Below are positions 1-8,523 of a stretch of 57,854 nt of DNA, one piece after another. A program made the translations under genes and the position numbers. Origin of the DNA: Flavobacterium sp. (lineage in GTDB: Bacteria > Bacteroidota > Bacteroidia > Flavobacteriales > Flavobacteriaceae); NCBI RefSeq assembly GCF_024642105.1, contig NZ_JAHEBT010000057.1:1-57854 (forward strand). Direction: 5' to 3'. Positions within the stretch are counted from its first letter, which is position 1. Every line of letters starts with the position of its first letter. The notes beneath the pieces were generated by a model that searched no databases, was not told where the DNA came from, and was given only the letters and a program-made list of their open reading frames with translations.

Positions 1-103
1 TTCTTCGTTTGTAATTTCAATTAATTTGGCATCAACGTCAAAGATACCTCCTCAACGCACCAAGGCGTTCTACAATACCTTTTATTTGTTCGGTAGTTGT
101 CAT
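1..103 (-). CDS. prfB: Peptide chain release factor 2, 5' end (partial), with programmed +1 frameshift
   Basis: RF2 recognises UGA and UAA stop codons and releases finished peptides from the ribosome. Only the first part is in the window; the gene continues past the left edge. Read on the minus strand from ATG at 103, 21 codons (ending ALRRYL) run into an in-frame TGA at 40-38. A +1 shift at CTT-T-GAC restores a frame reading DVDAKLIEITNEE, typical of RF2. An internal Shine-Dalgarno-like AGGAGG lies at 52-47, three bases before the CTT, the arrangement known from E. coli prfB. The shift site is visible directly; its autoregulatory role (low RF2 favours frameshifting) is family knowledge. Called from the N-terminus and the shift signal only. 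Confidence 0.9.
40..52 (-). promoter_or_regulatory. prfB programmed frameshift signal
   Basis: On the minus strand the order is AGGAGG (52-47), TAT, CTT, then TGA followed by C. This is the recoding signal of prfB: the upstream Shine-Dalgarno-like element plus the slippery CTT codon before a weak UGA-C stop. The downstream +1 frame is coding. Confidence 0.88.
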
Positions 104-119
104 AAATTATGTAATTTTG
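85..119 (+). promoter_or_regulatory. Candidate Bacteroidota promoter for threonine aldolase
   Basis: TAATTTTG at 112-119 fits the -7 box TAnnTTTG, and TTTG at 85-88 could be the -33 box, with a 23-bp gap that is slightly long. It lies 73 bp before the ATG at 193 and overlaps the start of the divergent prfB. Motif match only. Confidence 0.4.
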
Positions 120-192
120 TGAGGCAAAAATAAGACTTTTTTAAGGAAAGACAATTCGGGAATTGTTTGTCCTTCACTATAAAAACATAAAA

Positions 193-1221
193 ATGGAAAT
201 AAACTTAGTTAGCGACACCATTACCAAGCCTACACACGAAATGTTACAGTATATGTTTAACGCTGCTGTAGGTGATGATGTTTACAAACAAGACCCAACG
301 GTTATTGAATTAGAATCGAGAGTTGCAGCATTATTCGGAATGGAAGCGGGATTGTTTTTTCCATCAGGAACAATGGCCAATCAAACGGCAATCAAACTGC
401 ATACTCAACCGGGCGAACAGTTAATAGCAGATAAATATGCACACGTTTATAACTACGAAGGAGGGGGAGTTTCTTTTAACAGTGGGGTTTCGTGTTGTTT
501 ATTAGACGGAAATCGCGGCATGATTACAGCTTCTCAAGTCAAAGCAGCAATTAACGATCCAGAGTTTTATCACAGTCCGTTGACGAGTTTGGTTTGTGTA
601 GAAAACACCACAAATAAAGGTGGGGGAGCGTGTTACGAATTGGACCATTTACGCCAAATCAAAGAAGTTTGTACCGATCATAATTTGAAATTTCATTTGG
701 ATGGCGCTCGAATTTGGAATGCTTTGGTAGCCAAAAATCAAGATCCAAAAGAATTCGGAAAACTATTTGATACGATTTCGGTTTGTTTGTCTAAAGGATT
801 AGGCGCACCCATTGGCTCTGTTTTATTGGCTGATAAAAAGACGATTCATCGTGCCTTGCGTGTTCGAAAAATTTTTGGAGGAGGAATGCGTCAAGTAGGG
901 TATTTGGCTGCAGCCGGAATCTATGCTTTGGATAATAATATAGACCGTTTAGCTGATGATCATCGCCGTGCCAAAGAATTGGCAGCTGTTTTGCAACAAA
1001 AGGATTGGGTAGCTTCAGTTGAACCTGTAGAAACTAATATTTTGATTTTTTCATTGGCACCACAAATAAAGGAAGCCGATTTGATAGAAAAACTAAAACA
1101 AAAAAATATTTTAATTAGTTCGATGGGACAAGGCAAATTGCGCATTGTAACGCATTTGGACTACCGAGAAGTAATGCATACTTATGTCTTAGAAACACTA
1201 GAAAAGTTGGTAGTTTGTTGA
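193..1221 (+). CDS. ltaE: Low-specificity L-threonine aldolase (PLP enzyme)
   Basis: Predicted to cleave L-threonine or L-allo-threonine to glycine and acetaldehyde in the cytoplasm, with pyridoxal phosphate. The 342-residue protein has the beta-eliminating-lyase/threonine aldolase pattern: N-terminal NLVSDTITKPT, FFPSGTMANQ near residue 55, the HLDGARIWNA segment, and the PLP lysine K201 in CLSKGLGAPIGS. I chose ATG 193 rather than the upstream in-frame start at 163 because homologues begin close to the NLVSDT motif and the upstream ten codons look like leader. It is divergent from prfB and convergent with the YbaB gene, with a perfect inverted repeat between the two 3' ends. Family call is firm; exact substrate preference is not. 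Confidence 0.92.
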   Translation: MEINLVSDTITKPTHEMLQYMFNAAVGDDVYKQDPTVIELESRVAALFGMEAGLFFPSGTMANQTAIKLHTQPGEQLIADKYAHVYNYEGGGVSFNSGVSCCLLDGNRGMITASQVKAAINDPEFYHSPLTSLVCVENTTNKGGGACYELDHLRQIKEVCTDHNLKFHLDGARIWNALVAKNQDPKEFGKLFDTISVCLSKGLGAPIGSVLLADKKTIHRALRVRKIFGGGMRQVGYLAAAGIYALDNNIDRLADDHRRAKELAAVLQQKDWVASVEPVETNILIFSLAPQIKEADLIEKLKQKNILISSMGQGKLRIVTHLDYREVMHTYVLETLEKLVVC

Positions 1222-1248
1222 TGGTTTGTTAGCTAACAAACCATCAAC
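1217..1248. terminator. Bidirectional hairpin terminator between convergent genes
   Basis: A perfect 32-bp inverted repeat: 1217-1232 (GTTGATGGTTTGTTAG) is the exact reverse complement of 1233-1248. It overlaps the stop codon of the threonine aldolase gene and lies 9 bp from the end of the opposing YbaB gene. There is no strong T-tract, so it may act mainly as an RNA-stabilising hairpin. Confidence 0.6.
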
Positions 1249-1256
1249 GGTATTCT

Positions 1257-1577
1257 TTATTTGAACAAATTATCCATTTCTGGAATCATTGGCATGTCCA
1301 TTTTGGCTACTGCATCTAATTCGGCTTCGTTTACTTTAGTCGCTTTCTCGATGGCTTTGTTTAAAACCAAGATTAAATAATCTTCTAGTTGTTCTTTGTC
1401 TTCCAATAATGCATCATCAATTGAAATCGATTTGATAACTCTATTAGCAGTTAAAGTAACTTTAAGTGTTCTGTCAGTACTTTGTTCGTCAATAAGAACG
1501 GTATCCAAACGTTTTTTAGTATCTTCTATTTTTTGTTGGGTTTCTCTTAATTTACCCATCATTCCCATTAAATCCAT
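1257..1577 (-). CDS. YbaB/EbfC-family nucleoid-associated protein
   Basis: Small dimeric DNA-binding protein family (about 100-110 residues) that coats the nucleoid. The 106-residue protein starts [20 protein letters not shown], with the Met/Gly-rich N-terminus and amphipathic helix of the family, followed by beta strands ([18 protein letters not shown]) and a helical C-terminus with acidic residues. I used ATG 1577 because the ten codons upstream, from a possible start at 1607, are not typical. In many bacteria ybaB sits between dnaX and recR; here it stands alone, convergent with the threonine aldolase and divergent from the peptidase. Confidence 0.85.
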   Translation of the reverse strand: MDLMGMMGKLRETQQKIEDTKKRLDTVLIDEQSTDRTLKVTLTANRVIKSISIDDALLEDKEQLEDYLILVLNKAIEKATKVNEAELDAVAKMDMPMIPEMDNLFK

Positions 1578-1719
1578 TTTGTCTCTGTTTGTTAAATTGG
1601 AATACAAAATTAGTACATTCCGACTGTAATTACATAATAAAATAAAGTTAAAATAGCAGAATTTTCAATAGGCTTTGCCTTATTTTTGTACCTTAATTAG
1701 TAATAAATACAATCGAAAG

Positions 1720-3780
1720 ATGTCTACAAATAGTACGGCTCCAAAAGCAAAAATACTTCCTAAAAAATTAAAGAAACATAATGAGATTCGAATCGATAAT
1801 TATTTTTGGTTAAACGATAGAGAAAATCCTGAAGTGATTGATTATCTGAATCAAGAAAATGCCTATTATGAAACCATGACAGCTCATACCAAGGATTTTC
1901 AAAAGGAATTGTTTGAGGAAATGAAAGGCCGTATTAAAGAAGACGATCAATCGGTTCCGTATTTGTATAATGGGTATTATTACATCACTCGTTTTGAGAA
2001 AGGACAAGATTATCCTATCTATTCTAGAAAAAAAGGAAGTTTGGAAGCCAAGGAAGAAATCTTGTTTGATTGTAACGAATTAGCCAAGGGGCATGCCTTT
2101 TTTCAATTAGGAGGTTTGAGTGTGAGTCCGGACAATCGCTATGCTTCCTTTGGAGTAGATACTGTTGGAAGGCGTATTTATACCATTAAAATTAAGAATT
2201 TAGAGACCAATGAAATCCTTCCAGATGTCATTGAAAATGTAACAGGAGGTTCAGTTTGGGCCAATGATAATCTAACCCTTTTTTATACGAGACAAGACAA
2301 AGTTACCTTACGTGCGGATACCGTTTTTAAACATAAATTAGGAACTTTGGCTACTGCAGATAGTTTAGTTTTTGAAGAAAAAGACGATACGTTCAACGTT
2401 TCGGTAGGGAAGGAAAAATCGAAAAAATACATTGTGATTGGCTCTGAAAGTACTCTAACCACAGAATATCGAATTTTACCTTCGGACACTCCAGATGGAG
2501 AATTCAAGGTGTTTCAGCCTAGAGTTCGCGGACTAGAATACAGCATTTCTCATTTTGGAGATTCGTTTTATATCTTGACCAATAAGGATAAAGCGACCAA
2601 TTTTAAATTAATGAAAACCCCTGAAAATGCAACTGAAAAGAAGCATTGGAAAGAAGTGATTGCCCATAGAGAAGAGGTATTGATTGAGGATATTGAGATT
2701 TTTAGGAATTATTTGGTAGTAGAAGAACGTTCTAATGGACTGAATCATATTCGTATAGTGCCTTGGAGTGGAGAAGGAGAGTATTACTTGCCTTTTGGAA
2801 GTGAAACCTATAATGCCTACACAACTACAAACGTTGATTTTGACACCGATATTTTGCGTTATAGTTACCAATCGTTGGCTACTCCTTCTTCGGTAATTGA
2901 TTTCAATATGAAGACCAAAGAAAAAGAAATCAAGAAAGAGCAAGCCGTTTTGGGAGGTCAATTTGACAAAAATAATTACGTTGAAGAACGTGTTTGGGCA
3001 ACAGCCCAAGACGGAACTAAAGTACCTATTTCTATGGTATATCGCAAAGAATTGAAGAAAGACGGTACAAATCCTTTGTTGCAATATGCGTATGGTTCGT
3101 ATGGGGCTACTATGGAACCTTATTTTTCAACTACTCGATTGACTTTGTTAGATCGCGGATTCATTTTTGCCATTGCACACATTAGAGGTGGGGAAGATTT
3201 AGGAAGACAATGGTATGAAGACGGAAAATTGTTAAAGAAAAAAAATACGTTCACTGATTTTATCGATTGTTCTCGATTTTTAATTCAGGAAAAGTATACT
3301 TCGCCAGCTCATTTGTATGCTGAAGGTGGTTCTGCAGGAGGTTTGCTAATGGGAGCAGTTATAAATATGGCACCTGAGTTGTATCATGGTGTGATTGCCC
3401 AAGTACCTTTTGTAGATGTTGTAACGACAATGTTAGATGACAGTATTCCCTTAACTACAGGAGAGTATGATGAATGGGGTAATCCTAACAATAAAAAATA
3501 TTACGACTATATGTTGTCCTATTCACCTTATGATAATGTGCGAGAGCAAGAATATCCTAATATGTACGTTTCGACAGGATTACACGATTCGCAAGTACAA
3601 TATTGGGAACCAGCAAAATGGGTTGCTAAATTACGTACTCATAAAAAAGGAGATGCCGTTTTGTACCTGAATACGAATATGGATGCGGGTCATGGCGGTG
3701 CCTCAGGACGATTTGAAGCGATTAAAGAATTGGCAAAAGAATATGCTTTTTTATTAGATTTAGAGCAAATTAAAAAATAA
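1720..3780 (+). CDS. ptrB: Oligopeptidase B (S9A prolyl-oligopeptidase family)
   Basis: Serine peptidase that cleaves short peptides, typically after Arg or Lys, in the cytoplasm or periplasm. Taking ATG 1720 gives 686 residues, close to the usual oligopeptidase B length. The N-terminal half (about 75-400) is the seven-bladed propeller; the C-terminal alpha/beta-hydrolase domain contains nucleophile S538 in EGGSAGG, D623 in GLHDSQV and H658 in DAGHGG, the expected triad order. The upstream in-frame start at 1675 would add 15 residues without a signal peptide, so it was not used. There is no operon partner; cysK-like follows 71 bp later on the same strand. Confidence 0.9.
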   Translation: MSTNSTAPKAKILPKKLKKHNEIRIDNYFWLNDRENPEVIDYLNQENAYYETMTAHTKDFQKELFEEMKGRIKEDDQSVPYLYNGYYYITRFEKGQDYPIYSRKKGSLEAKEEILFDCNELAKGHAFFQLGGLSVSPDNRYASFGVDTVGRRIYTIKIKNLETNEILPDVIENVTGGSVWANDNLTLFYTRQDKVTLRADTVFKHKLGTLATADSLVFEEKDDTFNVSVGKEKSKKYIVIGSESTLTTEYRILPSDTPDGEFKVFQPRVRGLEYSISHFGDSFYILTNKDKATNFKLMKTPENATEKKHWKEVIAHREEVLIEDIEIFRNYLVVEERSNGLNHIRIVPWSGEGEYYLPFGSETYNAYTTTNVDFDTDILRYSYQSLATPSSVIDFNMKTKEKEIKKEQAVLGGQFDKNNYVEERVWATAQDGTKVPISMVYRKELKKDGTNPLLQYAYGSYGATMEPYFSTTRLTLLDRGFIFAIAHIRGGEDLGRQWYEDGKLLKKKNTFTDFIDCSRFLIQEKYTSPAHLYAEGGSAGGLLMGAVINMAPELYHGVIAQVPFVDVVTTMLDDSIPLTTGEYDEWGNPNNKKYYDYMLSYSPYDNVREQEYPNMYVSTGLHDSQVQYWEPAKWVAKLRTHKKGDAVLYLNTNMDAGHGGASGRFEAIKELAKEYAFLLDLEQIKK

Positions 3781-3795
3781 TTAGAAAAATAATGT

Positions 3796-3803
3796 TAAAT
3801 TTG
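3796..3803 (+). promoter_or_regulatory. Candidate -7 promoter box (TAAATTTG)
   Basis: The sequence matches TAnnTTTG of Bacteroidota sigma factors and lies about 50 bp before the cysteine-synthase-family ATG at 3852. No clear -33 TTTG accompanies it. Confidence 0.3.
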
Positions 3804-3851
3804 CTTCAAATTGGGGCGATCCAAAAATGTCCTTAATTAACTTTTTTTTAT

Positions 3852-4892
3852 ATGAAAGAAGAAATAAATGCTTATAATTCGGTTTTGGACTTAATAGGAA
3901 ATACACCTCTTATTAAGCTAAAAAAAGTAACTGAAGGTATGGAAGGTAATTTCTATGCTAAGGTAGAAGCATTTAATCCAGGACATTCTTCTAAAGACAG
4001 AATTGCATTATACATTATTGAACAAGCTGAGAAACAAGGAATCTTGACTCCTGGCGATACTATTGTAGAAACCACTTCAGGTAATACAGGATTTAGTTTG
4101 GCAATGGTAAGTATTATAAAAGGATACAACTGTATTCTTGCCGTGAGTTCAAAATCGTCTAAAGATAAAATCGATATGCTTCGTGCAATGGGAGCTAAAG
4201 TGTATGTTTGCCCTGCGCATGTTTCTGCAGATGATGAACGTTCGTATTACAGTGTAGCCAAACGTTTGCACGAAGAAACAAAAGGGTCGGTTTACATTAA
4301 TCAATATTTTAATCAGTTGAATTTCGATGCTCACTATTTGAGCACAGGACCTGAGATTTGGAAACAAACTAACGGAAAAATCACGCACCTTGTTGCTTGT
4401 AGCGGAACAGGAGGGACTATCTCTGGGACGGCCAAGTATTTGAAAGAGCAAAATCCTAATATTAAAATTTTAGGTGTGGATGCTTTTGGTTCAGTATTAA
4501 AAAAATACCACGAGACAAGAGAATTTGATAAAGAAGAAATCTATCCGTATCGAATTGAAGGTTTGGGTAAAAACTTAATCCCATCGGTTACGGATTTTGA
4601 TGTAATTGACAAATTCATGAAAGTAACTGACGAAGAAAGTGCTCATGCTACTCGTGAATTAGCTAAAACAGAAGGCTTATTTGTAGGGTATACCTCAGGA
4701 GCTGTTCTTCAAGCTATTAAGCAATATGCTGATGAAGGAGAGTTTACTCCAGATAGTAATGTAATAGCTATATTTCCAGATCATGGCTCACGTTATATGA
4801 GTAAAGTATTTAGTGACGACTGGATGAATGAACAAGGTTTTTTTGATAGTATTAATGAAGAAGAAGCTCAAAAAATAGAATTTATAAAGTAA
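3852..4892 (+). CDS. PLP-dependent cysteine synthase / cystathionine beta-synthase family protein
   Basis: Fold-type II PLP enzyme; members make cysteine from O-acetylserine and sulfide or perform related beta-replacement. The 346-residue protein has [10 protein letters not shown] (residues 14-23), the PLP lysine K48 in HSSKDR, the substrate loop [10 protein letters not shown] and the phosphate-binding SGTGGTISG. It lacks C-terminal CBS domains, so a stand-alone synthase is likely. Typical CysK/CysM proteins are about 300-320 residues; the extra C-terminal 25 or so ([11 protein letters not shown] end) is a mild oddity. Monocistronic, followed by a clear terminator. Whether it is CysK, CysM or a cystathionine beta-synthase cannot be told from sequence reading alone. 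Confidence 0.85.
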   Translation: MKEEINAYNSVLDLIGNTPLIKLKKVTEGMEGNFYAKVEAFNPGHSSKDRIALYIIEQAEKQGILTPGDTIVETTSGNTGFSLAMVSIIKGYNCILAVSSKSSKDKIDMLRAMGAKVYVCPAHVSADDERSYYSVAKRLHEETKGSVYINQYFNQLNFDAHYLSTGPEIWKQTNGKITHLVACSGTGGTISGTAKYLKEQNPNIKILGVDAFGSVLKKYHETREFDKEEIYPYRIEGLGKNLIPSVTDFDVIDKFMKVTDEESAHATRELAKTEGLFVGYTSGAVLQAIKQYADEGEFTPDSNVIAIFPDHGSRYMSKVFSDDWMNEQGFFDSINEEEAQKIEFIK

Positions 4893-4915
4893 CCTTTTAT
4901 ATAAGATTAAATTAA

Positions 4916-4941
4916 AGCTCCACAATCCCTGGAGTTTTTTT
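4916..4941 (+). terminator. Rho-independent terminator after the cysteine-synthase-family gene
   Basis: Stem CTCCA (4918-4922) pairs with TGGAG (4930-4934) across a 7-base loop and is followed by a run of T from 4935. It lies 24 bp after the stop codon. Confidence 0.75.
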
Positions 4942-4964
4942 ATTGTATCAAATATAGTTGAAAC

Positions 4965-4996
4965 AAAAAAAACTCTCGAGCAATCGAGAGTTTTGT
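4965..4996 (-). terminator. Rho-independent terminator for the YebC-type gene
   Basis: AACTCTCGA (4971-4979), loop GCAA, TCGAGAGTT (4984-4992). On the minus strand the stem is followed by a T-run (the A-run at 4964-4972 of the plus strand). The plus-strand side also has four T's, so it may work in both directions. Confidence 0.75.
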
Positions 4997-5030
4997 ATTT
5001 GAATTAACGGGGCTTAACCCTAAAGGAAAT

Positions 5031-5741
5031 TTATTCTTCCATAGTATGATATACGTTCATCACGTCATCATCTTCTTCAATTTTTTCGATCAATTTTTCC
5101 ACATCGGCTACCTGGTCTTCGGTTAGCTTTTTAGTGATTTGTGGAATTCTTTCAAATCCAGAAGATAAAATTTCCAAACCTCTGTTTTCTAATTCTTTTT
5201 GGATAGTTCCAAAGCTTCCAAAAGGCGCATAGATTAAAATTCCGTCTTCGTCTTCAAAAACTTCTTCGGCACCAAAATCAATGAATTCTAATTCCAATTC
5301 TTCTGGATCCAAACCTTCTTTTGGAATACGGAAATTACAGGTATGGTCAAACATAAACTCAACCGAACCTTGTGTTCCCATTGTCCCATTACATTTATTA
5401 AAATAAGAACGAATGTTAGCTACTGTTCTGTTATTATTGTCGGTAGCCGTTTCAATCAAAAGTGCAATTCCGTGAGGAGCATAGCCTTCAAACAACACTT
5501 CTTTGTAGTTGGCAGTATCTTTATCAGTTGCTTTTTTAATAGCACGTTCTACATTTTCCTTAGGCATATTGGCTGCCTTCGCATTTTGTATTACAGCTCT
5601 TAACCGTGAATTGGCATCTGGATTTGGTCCTCCTTCTTTTACTGCCATTACGATATCTTTACCAATTCTAGTAAAGGCTTTGGCCATTGCTGACCAACGT
5701 TTCATTTTTCTTCCTTTTCTAAACTCAAACGCTCTTCCCAT
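5031..5741 (-). CDS. YebC/PmpR-family translation or transcription regulator
   Basis: The 236-residue protein matches the YebC/TACO1 family. The N-terminus MGRAFEFRKGRKMKRW followed by MAKAFTRIGKDI is the form common in Bacteroidota. Next come SRLRAVIQNAKAANMPKENV, the FEGYAPHGIALLIE motif around residue 85 and a strongly acidic C-terminus. Family members have been described as DNA-binding regulators and, more recently, as factors easing ribosome stalling; which applies here is unknown. Gene order gcvT then yebC on the minus strand with a 59-bp gap allows co-transcription, although a TATTTTTG box in the gap suggests an own promoter. Confidence 0.9.
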   Translation of the reverse strand: MGRAFEFRKGRKMKRWSAMAKAFTRIGKDIVMAVKEGGPNPDANSRLRAVIQNAKAANMPKENVERAIKKATDKDTANYKEVLFEGYAPHGIALLIETATDNNNRTVANIRSYFNKCNGTMGTQGSVEFMFDHTCNFRIPKEGLDPEELELEFIDFGAEEVFEDEDGILIYAPFGSFGTIQKELENRGLEILSSGFERIPQITKKLTEDQVADVEKLIEKIEEDDDVMNVYHTMEE

Positions 5742-5800
5742 TTCTGATATTTATTTAACGGTGCAAAAATAGTATTATTTTGCAGTTTTTACAATCCTTG

Positions 5801-6883
5801 TTATTTTTTATAAAATGGTAGTTTCACCACTTTAGCAGGGACATCATTTTTACGAATTCGGATGTAGATATCGCTATCAACACTACTAAATTCAGTATTT
5901 ACATATCCTAAACCAATCCCTTTGTTTATCGATGGTGACATGGTTCCAGAAGTTACAATTCCGATACCATTTCCATCAGCATCCACAATTTCGTAATCGT
6001 GTCTTGGTACAGCACGTTCTTGCATTTCAAATCCCACTAATTTTTTAGTAACTCCCGCTTCTTTTTGCTTTTTCAAATTAGCTGAATTGGTAAATTCTTT
6101 ATTGAATTTGGTTATCCACCCTAGACCTGCTTCTAATGGTGAAGTAGTATCGTTGATGTCGTTTCCGTACAAACAGAATCCCATTTCTAAGCGTAACGTA
6201 TCACGAGCTGCCAATCCGATAGGTTGAATATTGAATGCTTTTCCTGCTTCAAATACTTTGTTCCAAATGTGTTCTACATCGGCATTTTTACAATAAATCT
6301 CAAATCCGCCAGCTCCTGTATAACCGGTTGCTGAAATGATTACCTCATTGATTCCGGCAAAATCTCCCACTTGAAAATGATAGTATTCAATTTGAGCTAA
6401 ATTCAATGAAGACAAACTCTGCATCGCTTCAACAGCTTTTGGTCCTTGGATGGCTAATAATGAGTATTCGTCTGAAAGATTTTTCATCTCAACACCTAAA
6501 TCATTGTAGCTACTAATCCAGTTCCAGTCTTTATCAATATTAGAAGCATTTACAACTAATAAATATTCATCTTCTTTCATTTTGTAAACCAATAAATCGT
6601 CTACAATTCCGCCTTCCGCATTTGGTAAACAGGAATATTGTGCTCTACCAATAGTTAATGCAGCAGCATCATTTGAAGTTACTTTTTGAATTAAGGCCAA
6701 AGCATTAGGTCCTGAAAGTAAAAATTCACCCATGTGTGATACATCAAACACACCTACTCCGGTTCGGACAATTTCGTGTTCAGCATTTACCCCTTCGTAA
6801 AGAATTGGCATATTGTACCCTGCAAACGGAAGCATTTTGGCTCCCAAACTTTCGTGAATGTGCGTTAAAGCGGTATTTTTCAT
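5801..6883 (-). CDS. gcvT: Aminomethyltransferase, T-protein of the glycine cleavage system
   Basis: Transfers the aminomethyl carbon from the H-protein lipoyl arm to tetrahydrofolate, releasing ammonia; cytoplasmic. The 360-residue protein has the expected landmarks: [13 protein letters not shown] (residues 19-31), the [11 protein letters not shown] motif with the conserved folate-site Asp, [14 protein letters not shown] and [11 protein letters not shown]. Length and start (ATG 6883) match the family. gcvH and gcvP are not in the window, which is usual in Bacteroidota where the gcv genes are dispersed. No glycine riboswitch was recognised upstream. Confidence 0.93.
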   Translation of the reverse strand: MKNTALTHIHESLGAKMLPFAGYNMPILYEGVNAEHEIVRTGVGVFDVSHMGEFLLSGPNALALIQKVTSNDAAALTIGRAQYSCLPNAEGGIVDDLLVYKMKEDEYLLVVNASNIDKDWNWISSYNDLGVEMKNLSDEYSLLAIQGPKAVEAMQSLSSLNLAQIEYYHFQVGDFAGINEVIISATGYTGAGGFEIYCKNADVEHIWNKVFEAGKAFNIQPIGLAARDTLRLEMGFCLYGNDINDTTSPLEAGLGWITKFNKEFTNSANLKKQKEAGVTKKLVGFEMQERAVPRHDYEIVDADGNGIGIVTSGTMSPSINKGIGLGYVNTEFSSVDSDIYIRIRKNDVPAKVVKLPFYKK

Positions 6884-7083
6884 TGTGATTGAAGTAAATT
6901 TTTTGATGGCGCTAATTTATCGCTTTTTTATGGAGTGGCAAAAAATAAGCGAAACGGATTTCGGAAGATAATTCTGTTTGTCTAAGACGAGTGGTTGTCG
7001 TTTTTTAGCAGCTAATTAAGAATATATAAAGCTCCTCGAATTAGACGAGTTATAGATTTAGAACAAAAAACAGAGATACTATA

Positions 7084-7518
7084 TTAAAATAATTCCAATT
7101 GAATTGCCAAGTAAAACAAGTGTTTAGCTTTGGTTTCATTTGCTTTTTCAAAGTCATTATCTACTTGGTAAGTAGATGTTTTTATACAGCTGTAGTTAAA
7201 ATTAGAGATGATTTGATTCACCACATTTAAAGTCTCTCCCTTAGTTTTCGAGGTGCAAAAGAGAATATCTGGATTATAATTGGCTATAATTTTTTCTAAA
7301 CTGTTTTCGGGTTGAGTATTGGAAGTTTCTTTGCTTTCGAAAGCAACAATTTTTCCTTTTACTCTAATTACTAAAGTAAAATCTATAGTCGGTGGATATT
7401 TATAAGTGTAAACTATTTGAGCATCAGCATATTTGTTTAGTATTAAATTAGCCAATTCGACTAATGTACTAGATTTGCCCTTGTTTGCCGAATTAGAAAT
7501 TAGTATTATCGCTCCCAT
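7084..7518 (-). CDS. Unknown small P-loop-like protein
   Basis: 144-residue protein with an N-terminal strand-loop segment, GAIILISNSANKGKSSTLVE, that resembles a Walker A phosphate-binding loop (GKSS at about 14-17) after a hydrophobic beta strand. The rest alternates strands and helices (IVYTYKYPPTIDFTLVIRVK, NPDILFCTSKTKGET) as in small NTPases, but no Walker B was assigned with confidence. It has no signal peptide or membrane segment. It stands alone between gcvT and the response regulator; the 200-bp gaps on both sides suggest its own transcription unit. Function is not recognised; nucleotide binding is an inference from the loop. Confidence 0.6.
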   Translation of the reverse strand: MGAIILISNSANKGKSSTLVELANLILNKYADAQIVYTYKYPPTIDFTLVIRVKGKIVAFESKETSNTQPENSLEKIIANYNPDILFCTSKTKGETLNVVNQIISNFNYSCIKTSTYQVDNDFEKANETKAKHLFYLAIQLELF

Positions 7519-7719
7519 AATTCCAAACAGTTTTTAATTGTTATAATTGTTATATTATTTCTTTCAAAGCATCATTTCTAAATTAGCGTAGTGTTTATTA
7601 GAAATCGATTCGTTAAAAGTGAGTGCCGTCTTACTTTAGATTTTCTTAGGCATAAAATTATACAATAACCAGAGTATTCTGTTACGGTTTTTTAGGATTT
7701 TTTTTACGGTTTTTAGATT

Positions 7720-8391
7720 TTATCTACTATTACTCAATAATCCCATTTTCTTTACTCGTTCAATTAAGTCGGCATCTGAACCTCCTTGAAATATGAGTTG
7801 CTTTTTTAGATTTGCTTTTCGTTTTTCAATAGTGCTTAATGAAAGAGGTATGTATTGTGTTAGGTGTTTTGTCTTTATCCCATCAGCAATGAGTTGTAGT
7901 ATTTTGCTATCATGTTCGTCCCAGTTGATGTTTTTGATGATAAACTCTTTTTGTGCTTCTATGATGGTTTTACTATAATAGGTGTCTTTTTTTGTAATTG
8001 CTTCCATTATGAGAGGAAAGCTCTTGTAATTGATGTCGTTTTTTGAGATAAATCCTTGTGGATTTAGTATTTTAATGATTCGGTTTACCCAAACTGGTTC
8101 GTTGTGCATGGAGATAATAATGATGCTACAATTAGGAAAATGGCGCTGCACTAAACTACCTATATCATCTCCAGAACGCAAATTCATTTCTTCATATTTA
8201 GGGAGACTTACGTCAATGAAAGCAACATCTAATCGGGTTTCGATTGCCTTTAGTTTTACAATCGTATTGTAGGCTTGTTCGCAATTGTATGCCAAGTGAA
8301 AGTTGGTCTTTTCGTTAGCTTCAATTGTGGATAATAGTGCTACATAACTATCTACAATTAGTGGATGGTCGTCAACAATAAGAAAGTTCAT
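7720..8391 (-). CDS. Response regulator, NarL/LuxR-like, probable partner of the downstream histidine kinase
   Basis: 223-residue two-component regulator. The receiver domain (about 1-125) starts MNFLIVDDHPL with the acidic pair D7/D8, has phosphoacceptor D60 in DVAFIDVSLP and K117 in GFISKND. The C-terminal domain (about 150-210) is a helix-turn-helix of LuxR type (PLSLSTIEKRKANLKKQL), divergent from the canonical form. I chose ATG 8391 because the receiver begins there; upstream codons to 8454 are not receiver-like. It is divergent from the LytTR gene. A palindrome, TACGGTTTTACCGTA, lies 80 bp upstream and recurs before a very similar regulator at 28511-29182. The HisKA_3-type kinase at 9769 is the natural partner by family pairing. 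Confidence 0.87.
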   Translation of the reverse strand: MNFLIVDDHPLIVDSYVALLSTIEANEKTNFHLAYNCEQAYNTIVKLKAIETRLDVAFIDVSLPKYEEMNLRSGDDIGSLVQRHFPNCSIIIISMHNEPVWVNRIIKILNPQGFISKNDINYKSFPLIMEAITKKDTYYSKTIIEAQKEFIIKNINWDEHDSKILQLIADGIKTKHLTQYIPLSLSTIEKRKANLKKQLIFQGGSDADLIERVKKMGLLSNSR

Positions 8392-8470
8392 TTTATTTTT
8401 TTTGGTTGAATAAACATTTCGAATTGGGAGCGAAAACGAACCAAATTTAATCAAAATATAATTAAAAGAC

Positions 8471-8485
8471 TACGGTTTTACCGTA
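8471..8485. promoter_or_regulatory. TACGG-N5-CCGTA palindrome, candidate operator
   Basis: TACGGTTTTACCGTA sits in the intergenic region between the divergent LuxR-type and LytTR-type regulator genes. Related palindromes occur at 29262-29275, 29906-29919 and, weaker, 24949-24962. Its binder is inferred, not known. Confidence 0.55.
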
Positions 8486-8523
8486 AAATTGGGTATCTAG
8501 CTCTTTCTAAATTGCAAATAAAA

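Noticed and set aside
6884..7083. Glycine riboswitch upstream of gcvT
   Set aside because: No tandem aptamer-like conserved core could be recognised in the short AT-rich leader.
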